This document shows, one piece after another, positions 33,501 to 43,554 of a stretch of 64,000 bases of DNA. Position 1 is the first letter of the stretch. The number at the start of each line of letters is the position of its first letter. The notes under the pieces were generated by a model. It did not search any database. It was not told the origin of the DNA and saw nothing but the letters and a program-made list of their open reading frames with translations. Position numbers and translations under genes: made by a program. The DNA is taken from NCBI GenBank assembly GCA_951802425.1, contig OX637796.1:248001-312000 (forward strand), in the 5' to 3' direction. This stretch comes from Clavaria fumosa. Its lineage: Eukaryota; Basidiomycota; Agaricomycetes; Agaricales; Clavariaceae.

Positions 33501-34129
33501 TGTGTGCTTCGCAAGCCATAGCCGTAATCTACAATGTGGCAGTCTTTCTTTTTGCACTTGTCAAAGCGGATATACTTTTCAAACCACCGGATGCTAGGGT
33601 TGTGGTACCGGAGCCAGTCGTGTCCTAGAATTGCTGGGTAGCCGGTGACTCGTCCTAATAGGAACTGTTTAACCTCGACGTGCCCTCCGATGTTTAATCT
33701 TAGGGCCACTGAATGTTTGAAGGCCCCTGATATGTTCGTCGTTCCATCGATGTTTTTGAACACTACAGGAGCCTCAAGTTTTGTGAGGTTTATCTTCCTG
33801 GTGGTGGCCCATTCCAGGTCCATGACAGACATCGTACAGCCAGAGTCTATTAACAGCTTGATGTCGTAGGTCTCCTTAGTGTCCAGCGTAGTCACGAACC
33901 CTGGCATGTCCAGTTGTCGTTCTCCTCCTCTCCCATATGTAGTTCTGGGATCTCTGTCCCAGTCCACATCGTCATTGTATCCTGGGAGTTTCTTAGGGGT
34001 GAGGTCCTTGAGGGTGTGCTTAGCCCTCTCAGCCTCTTTCGACAATGGGAATAGGGGGGTGTTATTCATGGGCTGTTTTACATGGCGACGAGCGGGGACA
34101 ATATAAACGGATCCTGCTTTAGCACTCAA
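30593..34129 (-). CDS. Gypsy D pol polyprotein: protease, RT, RNase H, integrase, chromodomain
   Basis: Open for 1178 codons. Protease LLIDSGCTMSVMD; RT with SDYVSPIFFKDEGDKLRP, QFGLMNAPSVFQRRMN and catalytic YIDDILVATE; RNase H with MEVDASNYATGGVLSQ and IHTDHANLQYF. Integrase has the zinc part (DSPLGGHPGPEKT, CEKCQRTK) and the catalytic core (TWDLIGPL, VISDRGSQFVSNF, STAYHPQTDGQTERMNQEVE). A GPF module (DRRVGPFVVIEKVGPAAYRL) and a C-terminal chromodomain (LQYLVKWTGYPHEDNTWEP) follow; chromodomains can direct integration to marked chromatin. It lacks its own ATG at the front: pol lies in the -1 frame relative to gag and overlaps its end by 4 nt, so frameshifting is expected. All catalytic residues appear intact. 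Confidence 0.95.
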   Translation of the reverse strand: MSAKAGSVYIVPARRHVKQPMNNTPLFPLSKEAERAKHTLKDLTPKKLPGYNDDVDWDRDPRTTYGRGGERQLDMPGFVTTLDTKETYDIKLLIDSGCTMSVMDLEWATTRKINLTKLEAPVVFKNIDGTTNISGAFKHSVALRLNIGGHVEVKQFLLGRVTGYPAILGHDWLRYHNPSIRWFEKYIRFDKCKKKDCHIVDYGYGLRSTHDTTTALDWKALYPLVFAGKAGQKLPKSLPGIDYEIKFKNDPGFLRSKVYPLTNKEDEALKAWLKENLENGRLVWGESDYVSPIFFKDEGDKLRPIIDYKRLNSFCVKDIYPLPRIDETVASLKKAKVFTSVDVEWGYWNVAMAEWAQHLAAIITKYGTVWPTVMQFGLMNAPSVFQRRMNYILRTLIATGKVFVYIDDILVATETIEEHRRLLHGVFKILQENDLCVRESKCKIEQPEVTFLGLLISEGSIRHSPKKCKGIADWPVPRNKHALQKGIGLLNYFRRFIQGFATIAKPLYELLSDNTPYIWMDRQERAWRRLIDILQSDVVLAIPQDEGKWKMEVDASNYATGGVLSQQQPDGVWRPVDFISKTFSPAEMNYATYDKEFLAIIRGLEEWRHYLLGAKDPFEIHTDHANLQYFQKSQKLNPRQTRWQSKLQCFNFEVKYKPGKTNMKADALSRRPDHWEGTDKYEKPSVQVFPAHRLATLLIPEPTIDQLLLEAHANTVPPKATPYEKGVDGLFRHERKIWVPQDLVHKVLMELHDSPLGGHPGPEKTLESVTRQFTWPGMKQDVTEYVDGCEKCQRTKPDRTKRRAPLHPHAIPPCPWHTITWDLIGPLSKSATNNAILVICDKLTKMTLLEATDTKLTALGAAKILRDRVLRSHGVPCKVISDRGSQFVSNFMEEFYKIIGIKGNPSTAYHPQTDGQTERMNQEVEIYLRSYVDFMQDDWADWLPTAEFALNNRQHSATKYSPFFLNYGFHPRMGDISLPDVPHTPEASDFAAKLQKARENAKKAMEKAAQYMKTAYDKHKNKKTLDYKKGNLVWLDATNLNTERPVEKLTDRRVGPFVVIEKVGPAAYRLNLPATWKIHPVFNEALLTPYKEGKFPNQAPDERPPPELIDEHLQHEVEEVLKSRKHRRKLQYLVKWTGYPHEDNTWEPKTNLKDAAEAVADFHRKHPEAARSLTVSFA

Positions 34130-35408
34130 GCGGATCCCTGCTGAAAATCCTCTTCTCCCGTATTCGACGTTGCTACAGTTGTCTCTGGTCCAGGTGTCGG
34201 TGCCCTGGGCCTCTGTTGGATGTGCAGTTGGTCCCGCAACTGCGCGATGGTATTCTCCATCTCTTCAAAGTCGTTTCGGGTAGCGATAGAGGCGGCATAA
34301 GAAGGGTTGAATGATGTGAGAGAGGCCAGGTGCGATTGTGGATAGGCGGGCACCGGGTATGGAGACAGCGGGGGCGGTGTATAGTACCCAGGGGGCGACT
34401 GCATTTCAAATGCGCTGCCGAGTCTCGCTTGCTGTCTGGGCATGGCGTGGCGTCGGGGTGGCTCTGGGCACAACCGTGCAGGGTGCCCGACTTGTTCACA
34501 ATTGTAACAAATTAGGGGGCGACGGGGGCCGGTCCCTCGGCTTGTGTCCATCGGGGTTCCTTGTCTCGTTCCAGGCAGGGGTTGCCTGTTCCACTGCGCG
34601 GGCGGTGGCCCTTGCTGTTGTTGTTGCTGCTGCGGCGCACGCGGCTGCCATTGCGCTTGCTGGGGTTGTTGTGCGGGCGGTGCACTCCATTGATTCGGCC
34701 CCGGGTACACGGCCTGCGGTTGCCACTGTGGCGACCGCCAGTAACGGTTTTGAGGGGGCAGGCGTTGTGCGGGTTGATTCCAGGCGGGGCGAGGAGCGGG
34801 TGGGCTCGCATTTCTCTTTGTACGGCTGTGTGTAGTTGGTGCTGGCGGTCTAGTCGTATTGTGAGCACCCAGAAGGCTTGGTAATCCGCGGGTTGCTCGG
34901 CGCAGGAGAGCACTTTCTCCATCAGTTTAGGGTGCAAGGCCCTCATCAGTAGCGCATGGATCACGTTCCAGTGCGTCTCTTCGTCGTAGCCGGCCTGGTT
35001 CATCAGTGTTTCGAACTTCTGAAAAAACTGTGCAGCGTCCATCTGCACTTGCTTGAAAAGGTTGATCTTCTGGACCGCCAGGGCTTGGTCTTCAATGGGG
35101 GAGAAGGCCTCCCTCATTCTCGCTTCAAAGGTTGCCCAGATGACCTGCTCTCCTCCTTCCTCTAGCAGAACCGTGGCAGCTTGATTTGCCCACTCTGCAG
35201 CGTAGCCTTCTGTCATGTTGCTCAAGGTGAAGACCACCTTGAGGAAGTCCGTGGGATATCTGGCAGCGTTCACCCTAAATTCCAGGTGGAGACTGCGGAG
35301 GAAGGTTTGGAACTCTGTTCGCTCTCCCGTGTAGGGGGCGATTTTCAAATTCAACGTTATCGGTGCCGCTGCGGGGGCAGGGGCAGGTGCGGGGGCGACG
35401 TCAGCCAT
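34126..35408 (-). pseudogene. Gypsy D gag with one frameshift
   Basis: ATG at 35408 (MADVAPAPAPAPAAAP) opens a retrotransposon gag domain (IAPYTGERTEFQTFLRSLHL, GYAAEWANQAATVL, FFQKFETLMNQAGYDEETHW). Near 34780-34795, about 205 residues in, the frame must change by one base to continue as RPAWNQPAQRL, then a Gln/Pro-rich stretch, the zinc knuckle CYNCEQVGHPARLC and a C-terminal coiled-coil segment (MENTIAQLRDQLHIQQ), ending at 34126. A 1-base deletion is the simplest reading; an unusual intended shift is less likely because the first frame continues through Arg-rich nonsense-like sequence. Confidence 0.88.
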
Positions 35409-35412
35409 GTTT

Positions 35413-36081
35413 TCAGTCTAGTTCTTCGAGGTAAATGCGCGGGGGGTCTTGGAAGATATCTATTCGAAGGCGATCTTGGAGCGATCCGAAGGTGAGGTCG
35501 GTTTGTGCTTCGGAAGAGCGGTGTGTAAGGGGTGTCTCGTCGGTCTGCGTTGCAACAGACGAATGTGTGGGTTCTTCAAGTTCTTCGAGAGCGCTTTGAT
35601 AGTCGCTTTCGCTAGTGAAATCTGTGAAATCCTCGTTCCCTTGGAGGAATTCTGTGTCTTCGTCTGCGTGTCTCTGTTCGTCAGCCACTACTTGTAGCTT
35701 CTCTGTAAGTGTTCTTCGGAATACTCGCCACTCGGGGGCGTGTTCGATAGTCAACGGGTTGTTCCGCGCGAAGTCCTGCGGTACAAAAATCCTTCTTGTG
35801 GCAAAGTGGTAGCGATGTGCCAACTGGGCAGCCTCGGAGTGTCTTGGGTACTGGAAGCTTTCGTAGCTTCGATACGGTGTGCTCGGGGGTGTCAATTGTT
35901 CAAAATCTGTTTCCTGGTCTAGTCCAAAGAGGGCTCTCCTCCTGACAAATCGTTCGTACGCTGTCCAAAAGCGCGCCAGTGTGTCTTCTCCAAATACGCG
36001 GGCCTTGCTTCGGCTCGGGCAGGGTGGGGTGCCTAGGTCCGTGAGGAGGTAGGCGGGGGAGAGGTTGTTACTTGTCAACAG
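35413..36081 (-). CDS. Gypsy D 5' frame without any ATG, about 222 codons, upstream of gag
   Basis: The frame is open from CTG/TTG codons at 36081-36076, just inside the LTR end, to TGA at 35413, four bases before the gag ATG. It has no Met codon at all. The predicted protein is not repetitive: ARFWTAYERFVRRRALFGLD, AQLAHRYHFATRRIFVPQDF, WRVFRRTLTEKLQVVADEQ, then an acidic Ser/Glu/Asp-rich end with two similar TQTDETPLTHRS/AQTDLTFGS pieces. The composition looks coding, so non-AUG initiation, splicing to an upstream ATG or leaderless reinitiation must be considered. Function unknown; the position suggests a gag-leader protein. Confidence 0.6.
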   Translation of the reverse strand: MLTSNNLSPAYLLTDLGTPPCPSRSKARVFGEDTLARFWTAYERFVRRRALFGLDQETDFEQLTPPSTPYRSYESFQYPRHSEAAQLAHRYHFATRRIFVPQDFARNNPLTIEHAPEWRVFRRTLTEKLQVVADEQRHADEDTEFLQGNEDFTDFTSESDYQSALEELEEPTHSSVATQTDETPLTHRSSEAQTDLTFGSLQDRLRIDIFQDPPRIYLEELD

Positions 36082-36421
36082 TTATCGCGTTGACTCCTGG
36101 GTATTCGAGGAACTCAGCTCAGAGTCGGCCGAATAGGAGCAAAGGAACAGTGTGATAGGAAGTAACAACCTGAGGGGGTTGTTACTGGCGTAGCTACTAT
36201 ATATACAGAGATGTGAGTCGCAATGAGTCATAGTAGAGAAGGGCCGACACGTGTAGGAGGCGAGGCACAGTATGAGTCATGGTGCATGGTGATGGGATAG
36301 AAGGGGGGAGGGCATGCGGCATGTGATATGTGACGAGGGAGGATACGTGCATGGTGTGAAGGGTGAAAAAGAGGGGGAGTGATAAGGTGAAAGGTGAAAG
36401 GTGAAAGGTGAAAGTCTAACA
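36073..36421 (-). repeat. 5' LTR of Gypsy D
   Basis: Identical by eye to the 3' LTR except CATGCGG here for CACGCGG there (a CpG transition). The inner flank on the element strand reads AGTAACAACCTCTCC, the region where the primer-binding site should lie. Confidence 0.95.
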
Positions 36422-36480
36422 AACCACCTAAATAAAATTTTTGATACTCAAATCTTGGCCAAACTATGGAGTCACAGGTT

Positions 36481-36777
36481 ATGGACAAGACAACAGATAA
36501 AGAAATCTGCAAGGCTGTGCTGGATGCATGAAAAGCACAGGAAGTGGGGCTGACTAATGGTGGAGATGAAGATGGTGATGTAGCCATTGAAGCTCACCCA
36601 ACATATCATGAAGTACATCAGGCAGCATCAATTATCAGCAGGTACATTGACAGCATAGATGACCCCCTTGCAAATAAGCTAGAGGCAGTTTTGGCTTCTT
36701 TCAACTGTCAAATGTGTTTGGAGGAGTTTCGCTCTATGGCTTCTACTCATGTCACAGACTACTTTACTCACAAATAG
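36481..36777 (+). pseudogene. C-terminal fragment of a pogo/CENP-B-type DDE transposase
   Basis: MDKTTDKEICKAVLDA, then TGA (expected Arg), then KAQEVGLTNGGDEDGDVAIE and a helical end with LEAVLASFNCQMCLEEFRSM to the TAG at 36775. Pogo transposases end in a similar acidic and helical tail. The catalytic DDE part is missing. Confidence 0.6.
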
Positions 36778-36921
36778 TCCTAGAAATGCTACAGAACACA
36801 ATACAAAATTTTTCAGAATTTTGGGATATATTTTCTGAACACCCTGGAATGCCATACTCCCTCATAACCCATAGCCTGGAGCCATGACTGAGGGGTATGG
36901 GATAAGAGGGTGTCGACTGTA

Positions 36922-38764
36922 CTGCATTGTGGGGGGCCAGACGATCATGATCGGGCCCCGATCGGGTGATCGGAGGCTGCCGTGGCCCAGGGCATTCCCA
37001 CGGCAACCCGATTAGGGTCGGCGCTGACGGGTAGCGCCACCATCAGCGCCCACATTGCTATATTTAGCCATGCTCCTCTGGGATGATCTCGCAATGACCT
37101 TTGCAAGAGGTCCTGTGCCCTCCCCTCATTGTCCCGTGACTTAGGAAGTGGGCTAGGCCTTGGTAGGGTTAGGGTAAGGCCAAATGGAGTATAAGAGATC
37201 TATTATTAGTATCAATTCATTATCCTAGGATAGGATAAGTGGAATTGGGAGCAGTAAAAGCGGACTAAGGTCGCGATCGAGCGGCGAAAAGTCGCGAAAA
37301 CGATTGTAGACGATTGTGGGGTGATTCCCCACATTCTCCAGGCGTTGGACCGGTAAGATTGAGTCATTATGACTCATTATGAATATTTTTAGAATATGTC
37401 AAATCTTCGAAGTAAAATAACTTGTTAAGGAAACAAGTTATTATTATGAATTCCTTTAAGGATATAACCTCCCATTTATCCTCAATTATGAATATAATAA
37501 CTACTTTTTATATTCAGTAGTTATTGAGCTATTCATTATTTACTGTAAATAGAAAGTAGTCGAATTGCAGTATAAGTACGCGGTGGAATCTCGCGTTCCA
37601 CATCGCATCTTACTACCCACACATTGAGTGACGCTCTCCAAAGGAGACCTAAGCCATAGCTAGGCTAGTTCAGCAGCTATAACCTATCTAGTATAATTGA
37701 GGATGTAAATCTGATTATACTAAATCAAGTTATTGCCAGTTAAGGACTTAGTCTGATTGGGCAATTATGGTATCGATAGATAGCCAGACTTCACGTCAAT
37801 TGGAAAGCGGAAGCTCCGCTCGATTAGTCGGGTATTCATTTACTTATGAATATTTAATTGTGTGTACAAGGCCATTGTACTGTACATAGAGTTAATCTAT
37901 TCATACAAAGGTATGTTTAGTGAATAACTAGAGAACCAGTGAGAATCAAGGGATGGTTTGCAGAGCTAGGATGCTCTAATTAACCAGGGAAATCTTATGG
38001 TTCCTTTACCCCAATTCTCTGGTGCCTGGTTAACTAGTTATTCAACATTCATTCTGAGACCTCATCATATTGAATTGGCCAAGTAGCTAATACTTATAGA
38101 CTGGTCAGTTATTGAGGCATGGTGCTGACCTGTGGGTTACCACTAGGTTAAGGCAAATCCATGAGGGTCAATAGCTAAAGCTATAAGTCATGGCTACTAG
38201 GTTACTAATTAATAATATCTTGCCCAAAGCAATGCCCTGCTGAATGTATTGGCTTCAGTATATTTAGCAGGAAGGTGTGGAATTGGCTAGCCTACTAGTC
38301 CTGTAGGCTAGACTGTAAAGGAAATTGTGGAGCTGTCTGAGTCATCCTGACTCTCAGTGACTCATTTCCATTTGCATCCAGTACCAGATCCATAACACTT
38401 TGGCATGCCAGGCAGTCACGAAGTTGTCACATCACGTGGGGTTGCTGGAGTATGCTCACACCCTACCTTACTAGAAGGACTATGTAGAGGGCCTTTCTTG
38501 CCCTGTACACTACACAATTCACTGGGAGGGGTCACAGAGGTTGTCCTCCAGGTCTGGTCATGTGTATTTACACACAGAAAAAATTTCGCACAGTTCTGTT
38601 ACACACTGTGGGCAGGGTAAAGAAAAGAGGATGATAGGGGCTGAGCTGTGACAATGTGTCACAGTTTGAAATCAAGGGTCCAGGCTAGCTGGGTTAAGAC
38701 ATGGGGCTAGGGTGGACAGGCAGATGTTAGTATTATATCTGACTTGGTCTCACACAACTTAAAT
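36922..38764. other. AT-rich non-coding stretch, possibly remnants of LTRs
   Basis: No supported reading frame. From about 37340 to 38340 it is A/T-rich with small hairpins such as AACTTGTT...AACAAGTT near 37420 and AATAACTACT...AGTAGTTATT near 37496. The start has a GGCC/GATC-rich segment (36945-36985). It may be an old solo LTR, but no matching TG...CA ends with a target duplication could be found. Confidence 0.35.
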
Positions 38765-38769
38765 GTAAG

Positions 38770-40333
38770 TGTCACAGTCGATCCTAAATCTGGAGCTCAA
38801 AGGTCATGGTGAGGTTGTGACAAGGTCATGGAAATCACGTGGATAGCTGATGTAAAGGCTCAACGAGGAGGTAGAAAGAGGCGATGTCTGAGAATATCAA
38901 AGTCTAAGGAATACATGCCACATATCTACTGGTATATATACTGAAGTCCAGAACTATAGGAACAATTACTTACAAGGTAGTAGGGAGAAGATATGTAGTG
39001 GAAGGGACAGTTGGGAGGGAACAAAGGTATCCGGGTGATGGTTGCGAGGTTGCTGTGGTCCTGAGAAGGGAAGTGTCGGTCGGCGGGGAGACAGGACAAG
39101 GGTCGAGAGTGGACAAGGGCGCCAAGGGGATTGGAAGCCAGCATGGGGAGGGCAATAAGGGCATCAGGGGGACGGGATAGTGGTAAGAGGGGAGCGCGGG
39201 AGAGAACAAGGTCGCGAAGGGTATTGTCACTTGATGGGCGATGTCAGGTGTCAGACCATTGACAGGGTGATGGCATCCTGCTTGATGTGCCATCATGTAT
39301 TTGGGCCGTACTGTCGGTTTCAGTCACGTGAGTTCTCGTGACTTACCAGTGTAAGGATAATATGCAGTTTAGACAAGGAAACATCACAGATACCGACTAT
39401 CTGGATATTCTGGGATCCAAGGCAATTGCATCTGATACGATCCGATAACAATCCGACACCATCTGATAATGTCCGATAAATATCCAATATCCGACTCTCC
39501 GGTCTCCAATCCCCCATGACAATCACAGCCTGCAGGTCACACACACTGCCCATGCCTTTCTATTTCATCACTCCAGCATGGTCAGCGCTCAACATACTCA
39601 CTATTCCATTCCCATTCCCTTATTTCATATACCATGCTGTAAATTTCATATTGTGATCCCTTTCAACCATTCAATCATTTAAATGTTTCAGCCCTTTTTG
39701 CAGTACTTTGCCCATTGTTCCTAGTACCCCTTTGCTGTACCAGCCACACTTTCCTTCAGTTTATGAGTGGTCCGGACATTTGCTAGTTATTGGACATTTC
39801 ATTCCTCCGAACCACATGATTCCTTTATGAATTAAGACCCCTATATGACCTTATACATGATGTCGCATTGCCTTCTGTAGCCTCCAGACATTTCTGTAGA
39901 ACTGGATTTGCTGTACTCAGAAAAATGTATATAAGTACATACCGGACTCTATGGAAAGGCAGTTTTTCCGACTGTCATCATCTTACTTTGACATTAAAAA
40001 AGACTCACCCTTTGTCGTATCTCTCGATTTGCTGGCCTTTGTCACTGCCGGCCCCTCGAACCTTCGATCCGGACATCGCATTCTATCGGACCCTGCACCA
40101 GACACTTCGGACAAACATATATTCTCACTTTCTAAATTTCTTACACTCAACCTCTATATCCTCCAAGGTTCTGTTTAGTGTCCCTGTTGTGTAACAAGAC
40201 CCCCTGAAGAACCTGGCCAAGAACACCTAGTTGCAGCCAACACCCATTCAGCCTACTACACCAGTCATGTGTCCATGGCTCTTGTGGGTCACATGCCTGT
40301 GACCTTTGATGGTCACGTGATGTCGCTGTGGCA
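38770..40333 (-). repeat. 3' LTR of Gypsy C, interrupted by a solo LTR
   Basis: Matches 55341-55983 on both sides of the insertion at 39350-40260. The outer end reads TGTCACAGTCGATCC (plus strand) and the inner end GTGGCA. A TATATATAC box lies near 38934. Confidence 0.9.
39350..40260 (+). mobile_element. Solo LTR of the Gypsy A/B family (911 bp)
   Basis: Starts TGTAAGGATAATA and ends GCCTACTACA. The 4-bp duplication CCAG flanks it (39346-39349 and 40261-40264). In the other LTR of Gypsy C the same site is continuous (TTACCAGTCATG). It arose by recombination between the two LTRs of a full element. Confidence 0.93.
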
Positions 40334-40344
40334 TATTCCCCTTC

Positions 40345-41719
40345 CTAAGATTTGTTCTCCTGAACAAACTCTGCGATGGCCTCCTTCGCATCCACGAGGT
40401 TCTCCAGGGGCTCCCATGTATCTTCCTCTGGAGGGTAACCAACCCATCTCACCAGGTACTGGACCTTTCCTCTCTGCTTCCTCTTTGCTAGGACCCGCTC
40501 AACATCATATTGCTCTCCTCCTGCTACGAGCTTGGGTTGCGGATGGATGGAAGACGGGTCTCCTTGAAAGGGTTTGAGTAGGGTCTCATTGAAGACTGGG
40601 TGAATTCGCCAGCTCAGGGGAAGGATAAGGCAGTATGCTGACGTCCCTACTTTCTCCTCCACCAGGAAGGGACCGACGAACTTCGGACCAAGCTTCTTGG
40701 AGGGGAGTTTGAGAGGAAGGTTTTGTGAGTCCAAGTACACCAGGCTCCCTTTTCCATAAACTTCCGGTTCCTGCAAGTGGCTGTTGTAGGTCGTGGAATC
40801 GATCTTGTGACCTTTACGCAGAATCTTGTGGAGTTGGTCACAGATCCTGGCGAGAAAATCGTCTGCAGCAGGTACATTGGAACCAACAGGGTATCCAGGA
40901 ATTGGGGAGGGGTCAAAACCATGGAGGGCCGAGAAGGGAGTGATGTCCGAGTCACAAACAGGCCATGAGTTAAGGGTGAACTGGGCCAGGGGGAGGACAG
41001 CAGCCCAGTCGGCTTGGTCCTCCTTGGTTAGCGCTCGAAGGACTACTCCCACTTCCTGGTTAGCTCATTCTACCAGTCCATCCGTCTGGGGGTGGTAGGC
41101 AGTGGAGGCGGCAGACTTGATACCTAGTTTGTTGTAGACCTCATGCATAAACTTGGAAATGAACTGTCCTCCTCGGTCAGATACTACCTTTTCTGGGAGT
41201 CTGTAATAGGCATAGATCTTCTCAAGGAGGATCAAGGCCACTCCTTCTGATGTGAGTTCCTGGACAGTCAGAACAAGGACAATTGTTTTTGTTAGATAGT
41301 CCTTGATCACTAGGATCATGTCGTAACCTGCGGACTCTGAGACAGGGCCAATTAAGTCCCAGCCAATGACTTGCCAAGGTCACGAGGGGGCTGGGAGCAG
41401 GTGGAGGGTGCCGGTTTTCAACCACATTGAGGTTTTATTCTTGGGCAGACATCGCAGGCAATGACATAGGCATGGGTGTCCTTCTTGAGTGTGGGCCAGT
41501 ACCAGTATTTTGTGATTGCGACCTGGGTTTTGGAAATTCCCAGATGTACGGAGGTCCGAGCTGAGTGGTGGAGGTCGAGGATGTCCTTAACGAGTGACGG
41601 TGGTACCCAGAGCTTCTCCTGTACCTGGAAATATCCTTCTGTGTCTTTCTCTGCTTCTTCTGGTGGGGTTCTGAGAGCCTGTTCGACTTTTAGCTTCTCC
41701 ATCAGGGACCGGGTCTTGT
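40345..41719 (-). pseudogene. Gypsy C integrase and chromodomain, with stops
   Basis: Integrase zinc part (ILDLHHSARTSVHLGISKTQ, CDVCPRIKPQ), then a stop, then the core MILVIKDYLTKTIVLVLTVQ, KVVSDRGGQFISKFMHEVYN and STAYHPQTDGLVE. A TGA near 41066 interrupts the DGLVE...NQEV motif. The last 235 codons are open and contain a GPF module (LGPKFVGPFLVEEKVGTSAY) and a chromodomain (VQYLVRWVGYPPEEDTWEPL). Chromodomain aromatic residues (Y, W, W) are present. Confidence 0.9.
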
Positions 41720-43554
41720 TAGCTCAGAAGAAATGGTCTGGTAACAAGACCTGGGCAGGGCAAGGGGGATGGTCATCATAATCGGGGTGATGGGATAAGG
41801 CATCAGTGGTGGCATTCGACTTTCTGGAGTGAGGGATGATCTTGAATCGGAAGAGCGACAGGTACTGTCTCCATCTATTTTGATGTCCATTGAGCGGGTT
41901 TGGTTTCCGGAAATACGAGAGGTTCTTGTGGTCGGTATGGACCTCAAAATCCTGGCCAAGGAGGTAGTGTTGCCATTCCTTGAGGGCTCATATTACCGTG
42001 AGGAGTTCCAAATTGTAGACATTGTAGTTTAGCTGGGCGTCCCAGAGTTTTGTCAAAAGGCAGTCCACCATTCTCCATACTCCATCCTGTTGTTGGTACA
42101 GGATAGCCGATGTCGTGATCTCACTGGCATCCATCTCAATCTTCCAGGGCATTCTGTCTTGTGGGATTGCGACCTGGACTGAGTTCTGTATCACATCCTG
42201 GATATCATGGAATGACTTTAGTGCGACATCCGTTAAATTAAATTCACCTTTGCCGGTGCAGGCATGGAGGGGGCCAGCAATTTTGGCGTAGTTTGGGATG
42301 TATTGTTGGTAGTAGCTTCCGAGGGCCGTGTACCTCCGTGCATCCTTCACGGACTTCGGGACCAGCCAGTTATTGATCACGGAGCATCTCTTCTCGCTTT
42401 TCTCAATGGTCCCTTGTCAGATCTTATTTCTGAGGAAAGTCACTTCCATTCATTCGAACTCGCATTTCGTGGGTTTGACAGTCAAGTGATTCTCTTGGAG
42501 GACCTGGAAAACTCACGCCGTAAGGTCGTGGAGTTCTTCACGAGTATCGGAGCAGATGAGGATGTTGTCGATGTAAACGAAAACTTGGCTGGTGGCTGTC
42601 AAAGCTCCTAGGATCCTATCCATAAAGGCCTGGAAAATCATGGGGGCATTAGTCACTCCAAAGGGCATGACTCGGCAGAGAAATTGTCTGTATTTGCATA
42701 TGAAGGCCAACAACCTTTCACTCTCCTCCAACACCCGGATGTTGTTGAATCTGATCTGGATGTCGATTTTTGTATAGAACTGGAACTTCTGCAGGCGGTT
42801 GTAGATGTTTCGGATGAGGGGTAGGTGTTCTTGACTGTGACTTCATTCAACCATTTGTAGTCGACTACCAGGCAGAGCTTGTCTCCTTCGTTCTTGAAGA
42901 AGAGTGGGCTAGCCCATGGCGACTGTCCAGGGTAGATTCGTCCAGCCACTTCCAAAGTTCGGCTTGGTAGGCAGGAGGAGTGGGGTAGATTTGGGACCTG
43001 TAGGGGCGGGTGCTGCCCTCTAGCTGGATGTTGATGTCGACTCCAGGGTGGTGTAGGGGTAAAACATTGTAGAACTCTTCCCCAAATACCTGTGGGAAGA
43101 GCATCAGCCAGTCTGGCGAGTCGTTAGCAATGACACGCACCGCAGCACTGCAGGGAAGGTCGCGGCAGTGTCGGAATTCGATGGAATGAGTTCTCCCATC
43201 AAAGACAGGGTTGTGCTTCCGGAGCCAATCATCGCCCAGCACAAGGTCGAAGTTGGGGTAGTCACCAAGGTAGCATTCGATGACCTCACGGTGATTGAGG
43301 CCAAACTCGACTGCGACCTTTGTTGAGTGCGTAATAGGTCCTCGCGAGTTTGCTGTGCCATCCGCATTCCTTGTGATCATTGGGGAAGGGAGTCGTTCCA
43401 ATGGGAATTGGTTTCGTTTGGTGAAATTGTGGTCCATGACCAAAGTGGTACTCCCACTGTCGATGAGCACCTTTCCCAGTGCGGCTCTGGTGGGGAAGGC
43501 GGGGGGGGAGATCTGTACTTTGAATTCAAGTTGGCCTGTCGCTTGTCGGCCCAT
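41720..43554 (-). pseudogene. Gypsy C protease, RT and RNase H, frameshifted
   Basis: Protease VLIDSGSTTLVMDHNFTKRN; then DLVLGDDWLRKHNPVFDG and the RT start RPYRSQIYPTPPAYQAEL. A frame change near 42940 leads to YPGQSPWASPLFFKNEGDKL. Further changes precede RVMPFGVTNAPMIFQAFMDR. The catalytic box is YIDNIL instead of YIDDIL. RNase H: KIEMDASEITTSAILYQQ, then EVHTDHKNLSYFRKPNPLNG and ATTDALSHHPDYD. The damaged Asp and frame changes prevent activity. Confidence 0.88.

Larger units (their letters stand above)
29348..36421 (-). mobile_element. Gypsy D, young chromodomain Ty3/Gypsy element (chromovirus), full length 7074 bp
   Basis: LTRs 29348-29696 and 36073-36421 are each 349 bp and, compared by eye, differ at a single base. 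The 5-bp target duplication AACCA is at 29343-29347 and 36422-36426. On the minus strand the order is LTR, ATG-less frame, gag, pol (intact 1178 codons), extra 3' frame, LTR. The near-identical LTRs and open pol indicate recent insertion; a gag frameshift is the only clear lesion. Confidence 0.96.
29121..36919 (+). mobile_element. pogo-like (Tc1/mariner superfamily) DNA transposon, internally deleted, split by Gypsy D
   Basis: Termini CAGTCAACACCCTCTTATCC and the inverse (GGGATAAGAGGGTGTCGACTG) lie at 29121 and 36919, flanked by TA (29119-29120 and 36920-36921). Excluding Gypsy D (29348-36421) and its extra target copy, about 715 bp remain. The right part encodes the C terminus of a DDE transposase. 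CCCATA-rich subterminal repeats occur on both sides. It cannot move by itself. Confidence 0.88.

Noticed and set aside
34126..34726. Plus-strand Ala/Val-rich frames over Gypsy D gag
   Set aside because: They arise from the Gln/Pro codon repeats of gag on the other strand.
36922..38400. Solo LTR TGTGGGG...CATAACA
   Set aside because: TG...CA ends can be drawn, but the flanking bases do not match and no second copy is in the window.
38570..38770. Left end of Gypsy C placed further left
   Set aside because: Similarity to the right LTR begins exactly at TGTCACAG/TGTTGCGG, and GTAAG flanks both ends.
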